Shown here piece after piece: positions 56,696-64,000 of a stretch of DNA of 64,000 nucleotides. Positions within the stretch are counted from its first letter, which is position 1; each line of letters starts with the position of its first letter. Under the pieces are notes generated by a model. It did not search any database. It was not told the DNA's origin and saw nothing but the letters and a program-made list of their open reading frames with translations. Made by a program: the position numbers and the translations under genes. The DNA is from Methylomonas fluvii (GTDB lineage Bacteria; Pseudomonadota; Gammaproteobacteria; Methylococcales; Methylomonadaceae): positions 186,001-250,000 of the forward strand of contig NZ_JACXST010000001.1 of assembly GCF_014850975.1 (NCBI RefSeq). Direction: 5' to 3'.

Positions 56696-58499
56696 TTTTC
56701 TTGGTTATCCCTGTTAGCGGATCGGATGGCAATAGCCGGCTCAGCAAGGCGTACAGGGCCTCCGGGTCCAACGGTTTGTGCAGTACCAGGTAACCTTCCT
56801 GTTCGGCTTGGGCCAGGGCCGGCGAGTCGAACTCGCCGCTAATCATCGCCCCGGCGGCGTCCGGGCAGCGTTCCAGCAAGGCTTGCAACAACTCGAAGCC
56901 GCTTTCGCCGGCGCGCAGGCGCTGGTCGCAAAAGATGGCGTGTGGCTCGAAGCCGGCATCGAGCAAGGCCAATGCGTCGTTGGCGGACGCGGCGCACGCC
57001 GTTTCCACGCCCCACGAATTCAACAAGGCTTGCCAGGCGTTGCGCACTTGCGGTTCGTCGTCGATCACCAGACAGCGGCCGCTCAGCGTTTCGCTACGGC
57101 CGGCCGGCGCAAAATCCGGGTCGCGCGCCACAGCGCGCCGCTCCTCAATCCGCGCGGACGGCAGCCGTAGCCAAAACCGCGAGCCTCGGCCTTCTCGCGA
57201 ACTCAAGCCCTGGCTGGCGCCCATCAAATCCGCGCAACGCGCCACTACCGCCAAACCCAAGCCGTGGCCGGCGTTGTCGATACGCCAGGCGTGTTCGGGG
57301 CGGAAGAACGGCGAATAGATATGCTGTTGATCGGCTTCCGCTATGCCGACGCCGGTATCCCAAACTTCGAACTGCCAACTGTCGTTCCGCCGCCTCGCCG
57401 CCATCAACACCCCGCCGCTTTGGGTATAGCGCAAGGCATTTTGCATCAGGTTGATCATCGTTTGGCGCAGCAACATGGCATCGGCGGTGACTAGGGCTCG
57501 GCCACCGCTCAACCGCACTCTCAGATCGATTTGCCGTGAGTGGGCTTCTTCCCGAAACAGCGTGGCGACATCGTTCATCAACGGGTCCAAGGCCACGGTC
57601 TGTAGATTGACCGGCTGGGCGCCCAGCTCGATCCTGGACAAATCCAACAGCGAGTTGAACATCTGCGTCACCGACTGCACACTTTGCCGCAAATCCTGCA
57701 AGGCTGGGCCCAACAGTAAATCCCGGTTGCGGCGGGAAATCGATTCGATCAAAAAGCCCATGGCATGCACCGGCTGGCGCAAGTCGTGGCTGGCCGTGGT
57801 GAGAAACTGGTTTTTGGCGCGTAAGGCGGCTTCGGCTAGATCCTTGGAGGCGCGGTAGCCTTCTTCCAGGAATATCTGTTGCAAAAAAAACCGGTGCACG
57901 AGCACCGCGTGTTTGTAAATCGACAAAATGTAGAGCGCGGACAGCGGCATTACATAGGGCCAATGCGCGGGGAATACCCACGGCAATAGCAGTGTCGAGG
58001 CGCCCCAACTGGCAGCGAAGAAACGTTGGAAAGCACTCAGGATAGGCGACTGGTGGGTGGCGTTGCCGGCCACAATCGACGCGCAGGTGACCAGAAACAG
58101 CATCGCAAACTCAAAGGGATAGTCGCCGCTGCACATGATCATCACCGGTACCGACAGGCTGAATCCGTAAAGCAGCGCCAGCGCATGCACCTTGGGCAGC
58201 CAATCGTGCATTGCCCGTTCGGCGCCCAGTTGTGCGCAGTCGCGCCGATAGCGGCGAAACAACAGACGAACGACCAGCGCTACCGATGTAAACACACCTG
58301 CCCAAGCCCAAAAGGCGCGAGCGTCCCGGCCGATTTGATGCAGCCAGACAATAAACGGTGCGGCGACCACGGGGATCAAACCAAAACCGAAGGCAATACG
58401 CCCGAAACTCAAGTCCAGTAGGCGTAGTTGACCGTTCGGACTGATGTCCGAGAAGCAAACCGCCTCGTCTTGGCGGGGATTAGAAAAAAGTTTTTCCAT
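56682..58499 (-). CDS. Membrane hybrid histidine kinase with C-terminal receiver (copy 2)
   Basis: 605 residues, same layout as the kinase at 51882: about five spans (IAFGFGLIPVVAAPFIVWLH onward), transmitter with phospho-His238 (TASHDLRQPVHAMGFLIES), ATP boxes VWDTGVGIAEAD and GHGLGLAVVARCADLM, and receiver with phospho-Asp525 (FCDQRLRAGESG). From about residue 225 onward the two proteins are nearly identical except for the linker before the receiver; the membrane halves share only the general pattern. GGAAGAG four bases before the ATG supports the start. No response-regulator gene adjoins; the DUF998 gene overlaps its end. Confidence 0.9.
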   Translation of the reverse strand: MEKLFSNPRQDEAVCFSDISPNGQLRLLDLSFGRIAFGFGLIPVVAAPFIVWLHQIGRDARAFWAWAGVFTSVALVVRLLFRRYRRDCAQLGAERAMHDWLPKVHALALLYGFSLSVPVMIMCSGDYPFEFAMLFLVTCASIVAGNATHQSPILSAFQRFFAASWGASTLLLPWVFPAHWPYVMPLSALYILSIYKHAVLVHRFFLQQIFLEEGYRASKDLAEAALRAKNQFLTTASHDLRQPVHAMGFLIESISRRNRDLLLGPALQDLRQSVQSVTQMFNSLLDLSRIELGAQPVNLQTVALDPLMNDVATLFREEAHSRQIDLRVRLSGGRALVTADAMLLRQTMINLMQNALRYTQSGGVLMAARRRNDSWQFEVWDTGVGIAEADQQHIYSPFFRPEHAWRIDNAGHGLGLAVVARCADLMGASQGLSSREGRGSRFWLRLPSARIEERRAVARDPDFAPAGRSETLSGRCLVIDDEPQVRNAWQALLNSWGVETACAASANDALALLDAGFEPHAIFCDQRLRAGESGFELLQALLERCPDAAGAMISGEFDSPALAQAEQEGYLVLHKPLDPEALYALLSRLLPSDPLTGITKKNEIA

Positions 58500-58625
58500 T
58501 TTGCTCTTCCGGTTCTGTTGCCGCCCAGCCTTAGTGCGGTTAGTCAGGTTTTCGTGTCCGGATACCCGTGCGTTAACACGCGGTTTTATAACCTTCCGCT
58601 AGCCACCGGCTCTGTGTCAAGGGAG

Positions 58626-58651
58626 CACGGAGCGTCGCCTTGAGCTCCGTG
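58626..58651. terminator. Hairpin CACGGAGC/GCTCCGTG downstream of the small lipoprotein gene
   Basis: Eight-base perfect arms with a ten-base loop, 13 bases after the minus-strand stop at 58664. Plausible terminator; no T-run. Confidence 0.4.
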
Positions 58652-58663
58652 TCGAGTATTACT

Positions 58664-59056
58664 TCAGCATTTGCCTGCCGCCTGCAGCAAAGCGTTGCAA
58701 CTTGCCTTGTTGGTTTTACCTACGTCGCTTGATCCTTTGGTGAAATCGGTACACATGGCGTCCGCTCCACTTGCCATGCCCCAGGTCGCGAATTTCCCGA
58801 AACCGGATGGCTCTAAAATCTCACATTTAAAGGTCGCACCATCATTCGTTTTAACGGTGTACTGCATGCCGTTATAACCAGCGGGGGCTTCGGTTGCCTG
58901 TGAATTGGTGATTTTGAAGTTGCCAATTTCACGGCCAATCGCCATTGATATTTTACTCTCCGCTTTGTTGTTTCCTTGGGCGGGAGGGTTATTTGCCGTT
59001 GTTGCGCAGCCGGACAGCATCAACACGAGAGTTACCGTCAGAAGTTTTTGTGCCAT
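58664..59056 (-). CDS. Small lipoprotein of 130 residues
   Basis: GGAG eight bases before the ATG at 59056. Lipobox L-S-G-C in LLTVTLVLMLSGCATTANNP, so the mature protein is lipidated. The mature part has four Cys (TFKCEI, DAMCTDF, ASCNALL, AGKC) and the segment YNGMQYTVKTNDGATFKCEI, suggesting a disulfide-bonded beta domain. No known family recognised. It is divergent from the DUF1566 gene, with the second copy of the palindromic region in between, so that region could control both. Confidence 0.68.
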   Translation of the reverse strand: MAQKLLTVTLVLMLSGCATTANNPPAQGNNKAESKISMAIGREIGNFKITNSQATEAPAGYNGMQYTVKTNDGATFKCEILEPSGFGKFATWGMASGADAMCTDFTKGSSDVGKTNKASCNALLQAAGKC

Positions 59057-59238
59057 TTTTGATTCTCCAACGCTCCAAGCTAAAGAAACGCAAGGCATGG
59101 GAGCGTGAAGATATGCCTAACGTCGAGTGGCGGCAGCAAGCCGCCCAACTAAGTATCTGGGTTAGTGTTGGCTGAGTAGTCGAGTGCCAGCACTAGTCGC
59201 TTTTCGGCTGCTGGCTCGGAACTAAATCAGGCCGGTTC

Positions 59239-59267
59239 AAAACATGCAAAATAATTACATCTTAACA
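59239..59267 (+). repeat. 29-base exact repeat, copy 2 (partner at 54416)
   Basis: Identical to 54416-54444. Downstream similarity continues through the palindrome and TTCGATAATG-like blocks to TTTGGAGAA, the ribosome site of the DUF1566 gene. Confidence 0.9.
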
Positions 59268-59286
59268 GGCTGTCTGGGCGGCACAC

Positions 59287-59304
59287 ACCCTACTCCGGTA
59301 GGGT
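59287..59304. promoter_or_regulatory. Palindromic operator candidate, copy 2
   Basis: ACCCTAC-TCCG-GTAGGGT, the same seven-base arms as at 54465-54482. It lies 105 bases before the ATG of the DUF1566/VPLPGA gene at 59409. Confidence 0.6.
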
Positions 59305-59408
59305 TCCCTCGCCACGCGGCACTTTCGATAATGTCGCCCAGTCTTGGCGCCGTTAGTTGTTCGCCAAGTGTTCGTATCCTATTAAGAACGACCTTTTGGA
59401 GAAAACCG

Positions 59409-60137
59409 ATGAAACGTAACAACTCATTCGCTGCATTGTTCACGCTCTGCACACTGGCGGCCGGAAGCGCGCAAGCGCAGTTGTTCGACCGTGGCGGCGG
59501 GCTGATCTACGATAGTGCGCAAAACGTCACCTGGCTGGCTGACGCCAACTACGCCAAAACCAGCGGCTTCGACGCCGAAGGCAAGATGAGCTGGCAAAAC
59601 GCCGTGGCCTGGGTGGACGGTCTCAGCTACTCGGACAGCGTGCGCGGCACCACCTACAGCGATTGGCGCTTGCCGACCTTCAACGACCTGGGCGTGCCCG
59701 GTTGCGACTATGGATACAGCGGTAGCGATTGCGGTTTCAACGTCTCCACGGCCAGTTCGGAGCTCGCGCATCTGTTCTACGGCGATTTCGGTAACAAAGG
59801 CTCCCTCGATTCGCGTGGCGGACCGCAGTCCGGCTACGGCATCGTCGACGATCCGGCGACCGCCGACGACGAAAGTCTGTTCAGCCATATTCAATCCTTT
59901 GGTTACTGGCTGGGTACCAGTTACGGTGGCGACGCCAGCAAAGCCTGGTACCTGAGCACCGCGACCGGCATGCAAAACTACATCAGCAAAGGCACCAATT
60001 ATTACGTTTGGGCGGTGCGCGACGGCGATGTCGCGGCGGTGCCGCTGCCCGGTGCGGTGTGGTTTTTTGGCGCGCCATTGTTGGGGTGGATGGTTAATCA
60101 GCGTCGCCATCCACGGCCTGCCAATGGGCATTTCTGA
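59409..60137 (+). CDS. Secreted DUF1566 (Lcl-like) protein with VPLPGA-type sorting tail, copy 1
   Basis: 242 residues. GGAG seven bases before the ATG. Signal peptide RNNSFAALFTLCTLAAGSAQ. The body is a DUF1566/Lcl domain: FDRGGGLIYDSAQNVTWLAD, then the hallmark YSDWRLPTFNDLG and a final YVWAVRDGDVAAVPLPGAVW. The tail VPLPGAVWFFGAPLLG with a basic end is an exosortase-type sorting signal. The protein is exported and probably surface- or matrix-associated. It lies behind the duplicated palindromic region. A paralog follows 71 bases later. The exosortase is not in the window. Confidence 0.85.
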   Translation: MKRNNSFAALFTLCTLAAGSAQAQLFDRGGGLIYDSAQNVTWLADANYAKTSGFDAEGKMSWQNAVAWVDGLSYSDSVRGTTYSDWRLPTFNDLGVPGCDYGYSGSDCGFNVSTASSELAHLFYGDFGNKGSLDSRGGPQSGYGIVDDPATADDESLFSHIQSFGYWLGTSYGGDASKAWYLSTATGMQNYISKGTNYYVWAVRDGDVAAVPLPGAVWFFGAPLLGWMVNQRRHPRPANGHF

Positions 60138-60208
60138 AATGACCCCTTGGCGAGTTTCGGTGGCACCGAGTTTAGCGTTTAGATTTTTTAATCCTTAGGA
60201 ACAGATGT

Positions 60209-60943
60209 ATGAATAATTTTATTGCGCGTAAATCCCAATGGGCATTGTCGGTGTTATTGGTCGGCGGTATCAACATGCCGGCCAACGCCGCGTTGCTAGA
60301 TAGAGGCAACGGCATGCTTTATGACACCGTTTTGAACGTGACTTGGTTGCAAGATGCCAACTACGCTAAAACCAGCGGCTATGACGATGATGGCTTGATG
60401 AGTTTGACGGAAGCCAAAACTTGGACCGAGAATTTAACGTTTGGCGGGGCGACAAACTGGCGACTGGCGAGCAATAGCCCAATCAATGGCGTTGATTTTG
60501 TATTTTCTAGTGACTTCTATAGCGGCTCGGCCGATCAAGGCTATAACGTTGTCAGCCCCAACGCCGAATTGAGCTACATGTTTTACGTCAACCTTGGACT
60601 GCATGGCCGGTACAACACCAACGGCACTCCGCGAAGCGACAATGGTGTATTTGGTAACGGCAATCTGTTCGAGCTTGATGCGGGTGGCAACGTAGTGGGT
60701 GGTGCCGATGCGGGGCTGATTAAAAATTTGCAAAATAGGGCGTATTGGCTCAACACAAATGAAGGCCCGGCCTCTAATTGGATTTTTATGCCTTACGACG
60801 GTTGGCAAGGCGTTTATTCCAATGAGAATCAGCTTTACGCCTGGGCCGTACATGACGGCGATGTGGCGGCTGTGCCGTTGCCCGGTGCCGTTTGGCTGTT
60901 CGGCGCAGGTCTGGCCGGTTTGCTGGCTCGTGGCAAGCGCTAG
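60209..60943 (+). CDS. Secreted DUF1566 (Lcl-like) protein with VPLPGA-type sorting tail, copy 2
   Basis: 244 residues, paralog of the gene at 59409. Signal peptide ALSVLLVGGINMPANA, then LLDRGNGMLYDTVLNVTWLQ and DANYAKTSGYDDDG, a W-R-L-A-S variant of the W-R-L-P motif (GATNWRLASNSPINGV), and AWAVHDGDVAAVPLPGAVWL with the hydrophobic span and ARGKR end. AGGAA precedes the ATG. It probably shares the transcript of its paralog. The body has diverged more than the ends, and the WRLP Pro is lost. Confidence 0.84.
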   Translation: MNNFIARKSQWALSVLLVGGINMPANAALLDRGNGMLYDTVLNVTWLQDANYAKTSGYDDDGLMSLTEAKTWTENLTFGGATNWRLASNSPINGVDFVFSSDFYSGSADQGYNVVSPNAELSYMFYVNLGLHGRYNTNGTPRSDNGVFGNGNLFELDAGGNVVGGADAGLIKNLQNRAYWLNTNEGPASNWIFMPYDGWQGVYSNENQLYAWAVHDGDVAAVPLPGAVWLFGAGLAGLLARGKR

Positions 60944-61029
60944 CAAAACCATTGCTCCCGGCAATTTGGCCAGGAATAACCATCGTGAAACACGCCCAGC
61001 GCTAATTCGACTGATAGGGGAAGCGGCTG

Positions 61030-61869
61030 ATGAAATTTAGACCATCAGTAATGGTCATTCTGTTGCTATTGCTAATCGTGCTAAGCGGCTGTGCCGCCAC
61101 CATCACGAACGTGACAACGGCGGAAGTCGCCGGCCGGAAAGTAGAATTTGCGCTTAGCAAGCAGCAGACCGTACCGGTCATCTTCGAAAACGGACTGGGA
61201 GGCACTTTAGAAGGGTGGGCAGAAATTTATCCCACGATAGCACGCGATAACACGGCCTTGGTATACAACCGCGCCGGCTACGGTAACAGCGAAGCGTCGG
61301 CAACGGCCCGCGACGGCCGGCATATTATCGAAGAGTTGCGCGGATTGCTTGCCAGCCAAGGCCTAATCCCGCCTTATGTGCTGGTGGGGCATTCGTTGGG
61401 CGGGTTGTATATGCAATGGTATGCCCGGCATCACCCAGACGAAGTCGCGGCCTTGATTCTGGTTGATTCCACTCATCCTGCTCAACTCAAAGGCGCTGGG
61501 GCAATCGAAAACTGGCCGCTCTGGGTGCGTTGGCTGTTCGATTTGATGATATCGGCAACTGCCGAACAAGAGCTGGCCGCTCTGGACCTGACCGGTGACG
61601 AAGTATTGGCCGCTCCACCCTATAGCGGCGGACCGATCATAGTGCTGAGCGCTGCGCAACCTCTGGAATATACCTCGGAGCTGGCGCTCGACGCCAATCA
61701 AAAACGCAAGGATATTGCGCGGCTATATCCGGGGGCAATTCAACGCTGGGTAGATAGCGGCCACGTCATTCCGCTGGAAAAGCCGGAGTCTATCATTTCC
61801 GCCATCCGCGAAGTCTTGTTGACCATGCAACCAAACACCACCAAGCCGAATGTTGCACCCGCACCCTAA
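61030..61869 (+). CDS. Alpha/beta-hydrolase lipoprotein
   Basis: 279 residues. The N-terminus VMVILLLLLIVLSGCAATIT is a lipoprotein signal with lipobox L-S-G-C. The hydrolase core has the oxyanion strand VPVIFENGLGGTLEGW, the nucleophile elbow LVGHSLGGLYMQWYA, an Asp in ALILVDSTHP and a catalytic His candidate near WVDSGHVIPLEKP. It is a lipid-anchored periplasmic or outer-membrane hydrolase (esterase or haloperoxidase-like family); the substrate is unknown. It lies 86 bases after the second DUF1566 gene on the same strand and may be co-transcribed. Confidence 0.85.
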   Translation: MKFRPSVMVILLLLLIVLSGCAATITNVTTAEVAGRKVEFALSKQQTVPVIFENGLGGTLEGWAEIYPTIARDNTALVYNRAGYGNSEASATARDGRHIIEELRGLLASQGLIPPYVLVGHSLGGLYMQWYARHHPDEVAALILVDSTHPAQLKGAGAIENWPLWVRWLFDLMISATAEQELAALDLTGDEVLAAPPYSGGPIIVLSAAQPLEYTSELALDANQKRKDIARLYPGAIQRWVDSGHVIPLEKPESIISAIREVLLTMQPNTTKPNVAPAP

Positions 61870-62087
61870 GTGGGACCTACCCAGCAGTAACTCAGTTTAG
61901 CTTTTGTTTTTTGAATCAATTTGTGCGCCCGCGAGAGGCGCGACCTGAATCATCACAATCTGTGAAGGATCAAACTCATCATTAGAAAATGCAACCATGG
62001 CCATATAACCATCGCCTGAAGAGAATACCTAATTCGCTCAGACACTAAGCCATAGTATCCTCCAGCATTGATCTCCAAGGTCAAATT

Positions 62088-62312
62088 ACCGGAGGTGCGG
62101 CTGCGCTGGTGATCAGTTTCCGCCAGCAGACGCTTGTTTCGCCTTGCGCGGTGTGTTTAACGATGCGCCGGCCCAAGGCGTCGTAGCGGTATTGCGTCGT
62201 GCCATTTGGCGTTTCGGCGCGGACCAGACGGTTGTCGCTATCGTATTGGTAACGGGTGACGATGTGGCCGGCCTTGCCGCGTTTTTCTTCGGTTAGGTTG
62301 CCGGCCGTAAGC
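62088..62312 (-). pseudogene. RHS-repeat protein remnant
   Basis: On the minus strand, from about 62312, the translation reads GNLTEEKRGKAGHIVTRYQY, DSDNRLVRAETPNGTTQYRY and DALGRRIVKHTAQGE, clear YD/RHS repeats. The frame then shifts: the continuing RHS-like part (KRLLAETDHQRSRTSG) is in the next frame, and the W-x-G segment normally between is missing. No start or stop of a complete gene is present. It is a decayed fragment of a large secreted or contact-dependent RHS protein. Confidence 0.8.
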
Positions 62313-62365
62313 GCGAGAAGCGTTTTAATTCAACTCATGGCGACACGTTACCGCGTACGATTGCG

Positions 62366-62824
62366 CTAACAGTATCTACACCCAATGTTCTGTCCCATAC
62401 CCAGGAAATATTTTTTCTTCAAAAAATCGTCGTCCTTGCCGGTATCAAAAAAATGAAGAAGGCGATCTCTAACATGCACATCACCCCACATATTCGTCAA
62501 TTCATATGTCTCTATAATTTCCTTATCGGCTGGAAATGATAGATCCTCTTGCACCACTCGCCCCGCAGTGGTGCTGATATTTCCTTCCGTGCCAATATCG
62601 ATAAGATTCCCACCCTTAAAGGGGTAACCGCCATCAAAATTAAGCTTGGGCTTTATCCAGTATGGTTCACAGGACGCAGCGCTCGGCTTTACATCTTTAT
62701 CTGAAACTTTTTTGTCAACCAAATTATGTAACACGATATTTCCAATAAATAGCGTAAATATTGGATCGACTTCGTTTAGATCAATATTATGCCAATTGCC
62801 ATCGCCACTAGGGGCTGTTGCCAT
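62366..62824 (-). CDS. Unrecognised 152-residue protein beside the RHS remnant
   Basis: AT-rich frame with AAGGG about 11 bases before the ATG. No signal peptide or membrane span. Several Cys and aromatic residues (CEPYWIKPKLNFDGGYPFKG, FLGMGQNIGCRYC). No domain recognised. On the minus strand it lies upstream of the RHS remnant, so it is not in the usual downstream position of an RHS tip or immunity gene. It may be an accessory gene brought with the mobile DNA to its right. Confidence 0.5.
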   Translation of the reverse strand: MATAPSGDGNWHNIDLNEVDPIFTLFIGNIVLHNLVDKKVSDKDVKPSAASCEPYWIKPKLNFDGGYPFKGGNLIDIGTEGNISTTAGRVVQEDLSFPADKEIIETYELTNMWGDVHVRDRLLHFFDTGKDDDFLKKKYFLGMGQNIGCRYC

Positions 62825-62839
62825 TTTGTCATAATCCCT

Positions 62840-63166
62840 TTGAAAATCGATTGGCGAGCCTCATTGATTGAGTTTTCAATCAAACGATAGCTAGCCAATG
62901 CCACGCCAACTGTTTACAGATATTCACTGGGAAAAGCTAAAAACGATTATGTTGAGTTTTAGCATTTACGATAAGCCCGGTCTTCGGCAAACGGTCGAAG
63001 GGATTTTTTATCGTTTGCGTGTTGGCTGCCCTTGGCGAGACTTACCCGTCGCGTTTGGTAAGTGGAATGCTGTGTACAAGCGCTTCAATGCCTGGTCACT
63101 GCAAGAAAAACTGATGGGTATCTTTCAGGCGCTAGTGATTGAGCCTGATTTGGAATGGCTATTTAG
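62840..63166 (+). mobile_element. 5' part of an IS5-family element, interrupted on the right
   Basis: Left end near GGCGAGCCTCATTGATTGAG; its transposase begins at 62898 and is cut at about 63166 by a second element. The exact left terminus is not proved because the right end is outside the window. Confidence 0.6.
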
Positions 63167-63176
63167 TCGCCCCTGA
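62898..63176 (+). pseudogene. IS5-family transposase, N-terminal fragment
   Basis: MPRQLFTDIHWEKLKTIML then GIFYRLRVGCPWRDLPVAFG and WNAVYKRFNAWSLQEKL is the DUF4096-type N-terminal domain of IS5-family (IS427-like) transposases. After LEWLFS, where intact copies continue into the D-x-S catalytic core, the frame enters unrelated DNA and stops. None of the DDE residues remain here. Confidence 0.88.
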
Positions 63177-64000
63177 AAAGCCACAAATTCACGGCTAAAG
63201 CATTGAAACACAATAAATAATTGAAGAAAAAGACGGGCAATAATTGCAAGAAATTAGTAAAATAGATATTAATTTCTTGCAAATTTTTATCGAAAATGAA
63301 GCCAAAATCCCAAGAAAGTAGCGGCCAAATCGATCTATTCAACACACCACTGGCCGACCTGTTGAATCCGAAGCATGAGCTTTACCAACTGGCAAATTTG
63401 ATCGATTGGAAAGTACTGGATGATGCGTTCGGTGAATTTTTTACCGAGAACCAAGGCGCTCCGGCGTTGCCAACGCGTCTTATTGCCGGGCTTCATTACC
63501 TCAAACATGCGTTTGCACGCTCGGACGAAGCGGTCGTGGCACAGTGGCTTGAAAATCCCTATTGGCAATATTTTTGTGGCGAAGAGTATTTCCAACACCA
63601 GATACCTTGCCACCCCACGTCACTGACCTATTGGCGAAAACGGATCGGAGAAGAAGGTTGCGAGTGGATGTTATCGGTGACGATCCAGGCTGGCGTAGCC
63701 AGCAAGACCGTGAAGAAACAGGATTTTGAATCGGTGACGGTTGATAGCACGGTGCAAGAGAAAGCCATCACGTATCCGACCGATGGAAAATTGTATGAAC
63801 GCTGTCGCCAGCACATGGTACGTCTGGCTGAGCAGCATGAGATTACACTACGGCAGAACTACAACCGCAAAGCCCCCTATTTGCTGATGATGGCGAACCG
63901 GTACAGTCATGCCAAGCAAATGAAGCGCAAACGCAAAATGCTCAAACAGCTCAAAACTTTGGTGGGTCGGGTTTACCGAGATATCGAGCGCCAATTGACG
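63167..64000 (+). mobile_element. IS5-family element, left part (continues past the right edge)
   Basis: The host sequence ends ...TTTAG at 63166; TTAG fits the short YTAR target preferred by many IS5-family elements. The new sequence starts TCGCCCCTGAAAAGCCAC. GCAAGAAATTA/TAATTTCTTGC (63246-63256 and 63270-63280) is an 11-base perfect palindrome in front of the transposase gene, probably a terminator against outside transcription or a transposase site. The element runs out of the window. Confidence 0.7.
63296..64000 (+). CDS. IS5-family transposase, partial at the right edge
   Basis: 235 codons, open to the window end, from the ATG at 63296: MKPKSQESSGQIDLFNTPLA. Landmarks: LPTRLIAGLHYLKHAFARSD, HPTSLTYWRKRIGEEG, and the first catalytic Asp in VTVDSTVQEKAITYPTDGKL; the second half lies outside. 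No stop or frameshift is visible, so the copy may be functional. It interrupts an older IS5-family element. Confidence 0.9.
   Translation, partial: MKPKSQESSGQIDLFNTPLADLLNPKHELYQLANLIDWKVLDDAFGEFFTENQGAPALPTRLIAGLHYLKHAFARSDEAVVAQWLENPYWQYFCGEEYFQHQIPCHPTSLTYWRKRIGEEGCEWMLSVTIQAGVASKTVKKQDFESVTVDSTVQEKAITYPTDGKLYERCRQHMVRLAEQHEITLRQNYNRKAPYLLMMANRYSHAKQMKRKRKMLKQLKTLVGRVYRDIERQLT

Noticed and set aside
59244-59408. N-terminal extension of the first DUF1566 gene
   Set aside because: The extension is the duplicated regulatory region; the signal peptide and GGAG put the start at 59409.

Overview
The window looks like chromosomal DNA of a gammaproteobacterium. A Methylococcales (Methylomonas-like) methanotroph fits best. 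The reasons are a split pycA/pycB pyruvate carboxylase, secreted proteins ending in a VPLPGA-type sorting tail, many GC-rich dispersed hairpins, and the general family mix. This placement is inference: no rRNA, methane monooxygenase or methanol dehydrogenase gene lies here. I found no tRNA, rRNA or CRISPR array.

Bases 1-15.9 kb are mostly housekeeping. In order: a partial glycosyltransferase, a monooxygenase-like and a cupin protein, murI, a glutathione S-transferase, a 1320-residue hybrid sensor kinase, a zinc alcohol dehydrogenase, a reverse-strand run (ferredoxin, coaD, rsmD, two M16 peptidases), the forward pair cyoE-trpD2, a PilZ protein, a lytic-transglycosylase-like lipoprotein and an FKBP isomerase. 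Bases 15.9-18.0 kb are an accessory insert. Two long imperfect inverted repeats enclose a small membrane-protein gene and an FRG-domain gene, separated by a site with the architecture of an integron attC. A CheD with an altered catalytic histidine follows.

Bases 19-48.4 kb are again mainly core genes: rlmKL-acyP, hemC-hemD-hemX-hemY, two output-type response regulators (HD-GYP and PP2C), ubiD, ybbA-ybbP diverging from tesA, a glycosyltransferase and a GNAT protein, pycA-pycB, tsaC/sua5-tadA, a DegS-like protease, and a compact light-dependent repair operon (TIGR02450 protein, photolyase, DUF2256 protein, FeS-type photolyase). Interruptions are an unrecognised AT-rich gene at 30.3 kb and a small sorting-tail protein at 37.3 kb.

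Bases 48.4-64 kb are accessory. They hold a DUF2452 protein, a secreted DUF6438-like protein apparently broken or switched at an A8 tract, a MerR/TipAS regulator and two paralogous hybrid kinases. The kinases have almost identical catalytic halves and diverged membrane halves. A LuxR-type response regulator overlaps the first kinase. Its upstream region and the region upstream of the DUF1566/VPLPGA genes at 59.4 kb share an identical 29-mer and the palindrome ACCCTAC-N4-GTAGGGT, which suggests one duplicated regulatory module. The right end is decayed mobile DNA: an RHS remnant, and an IS5-family element interrupted by a second IS5-family element that runs off the window.
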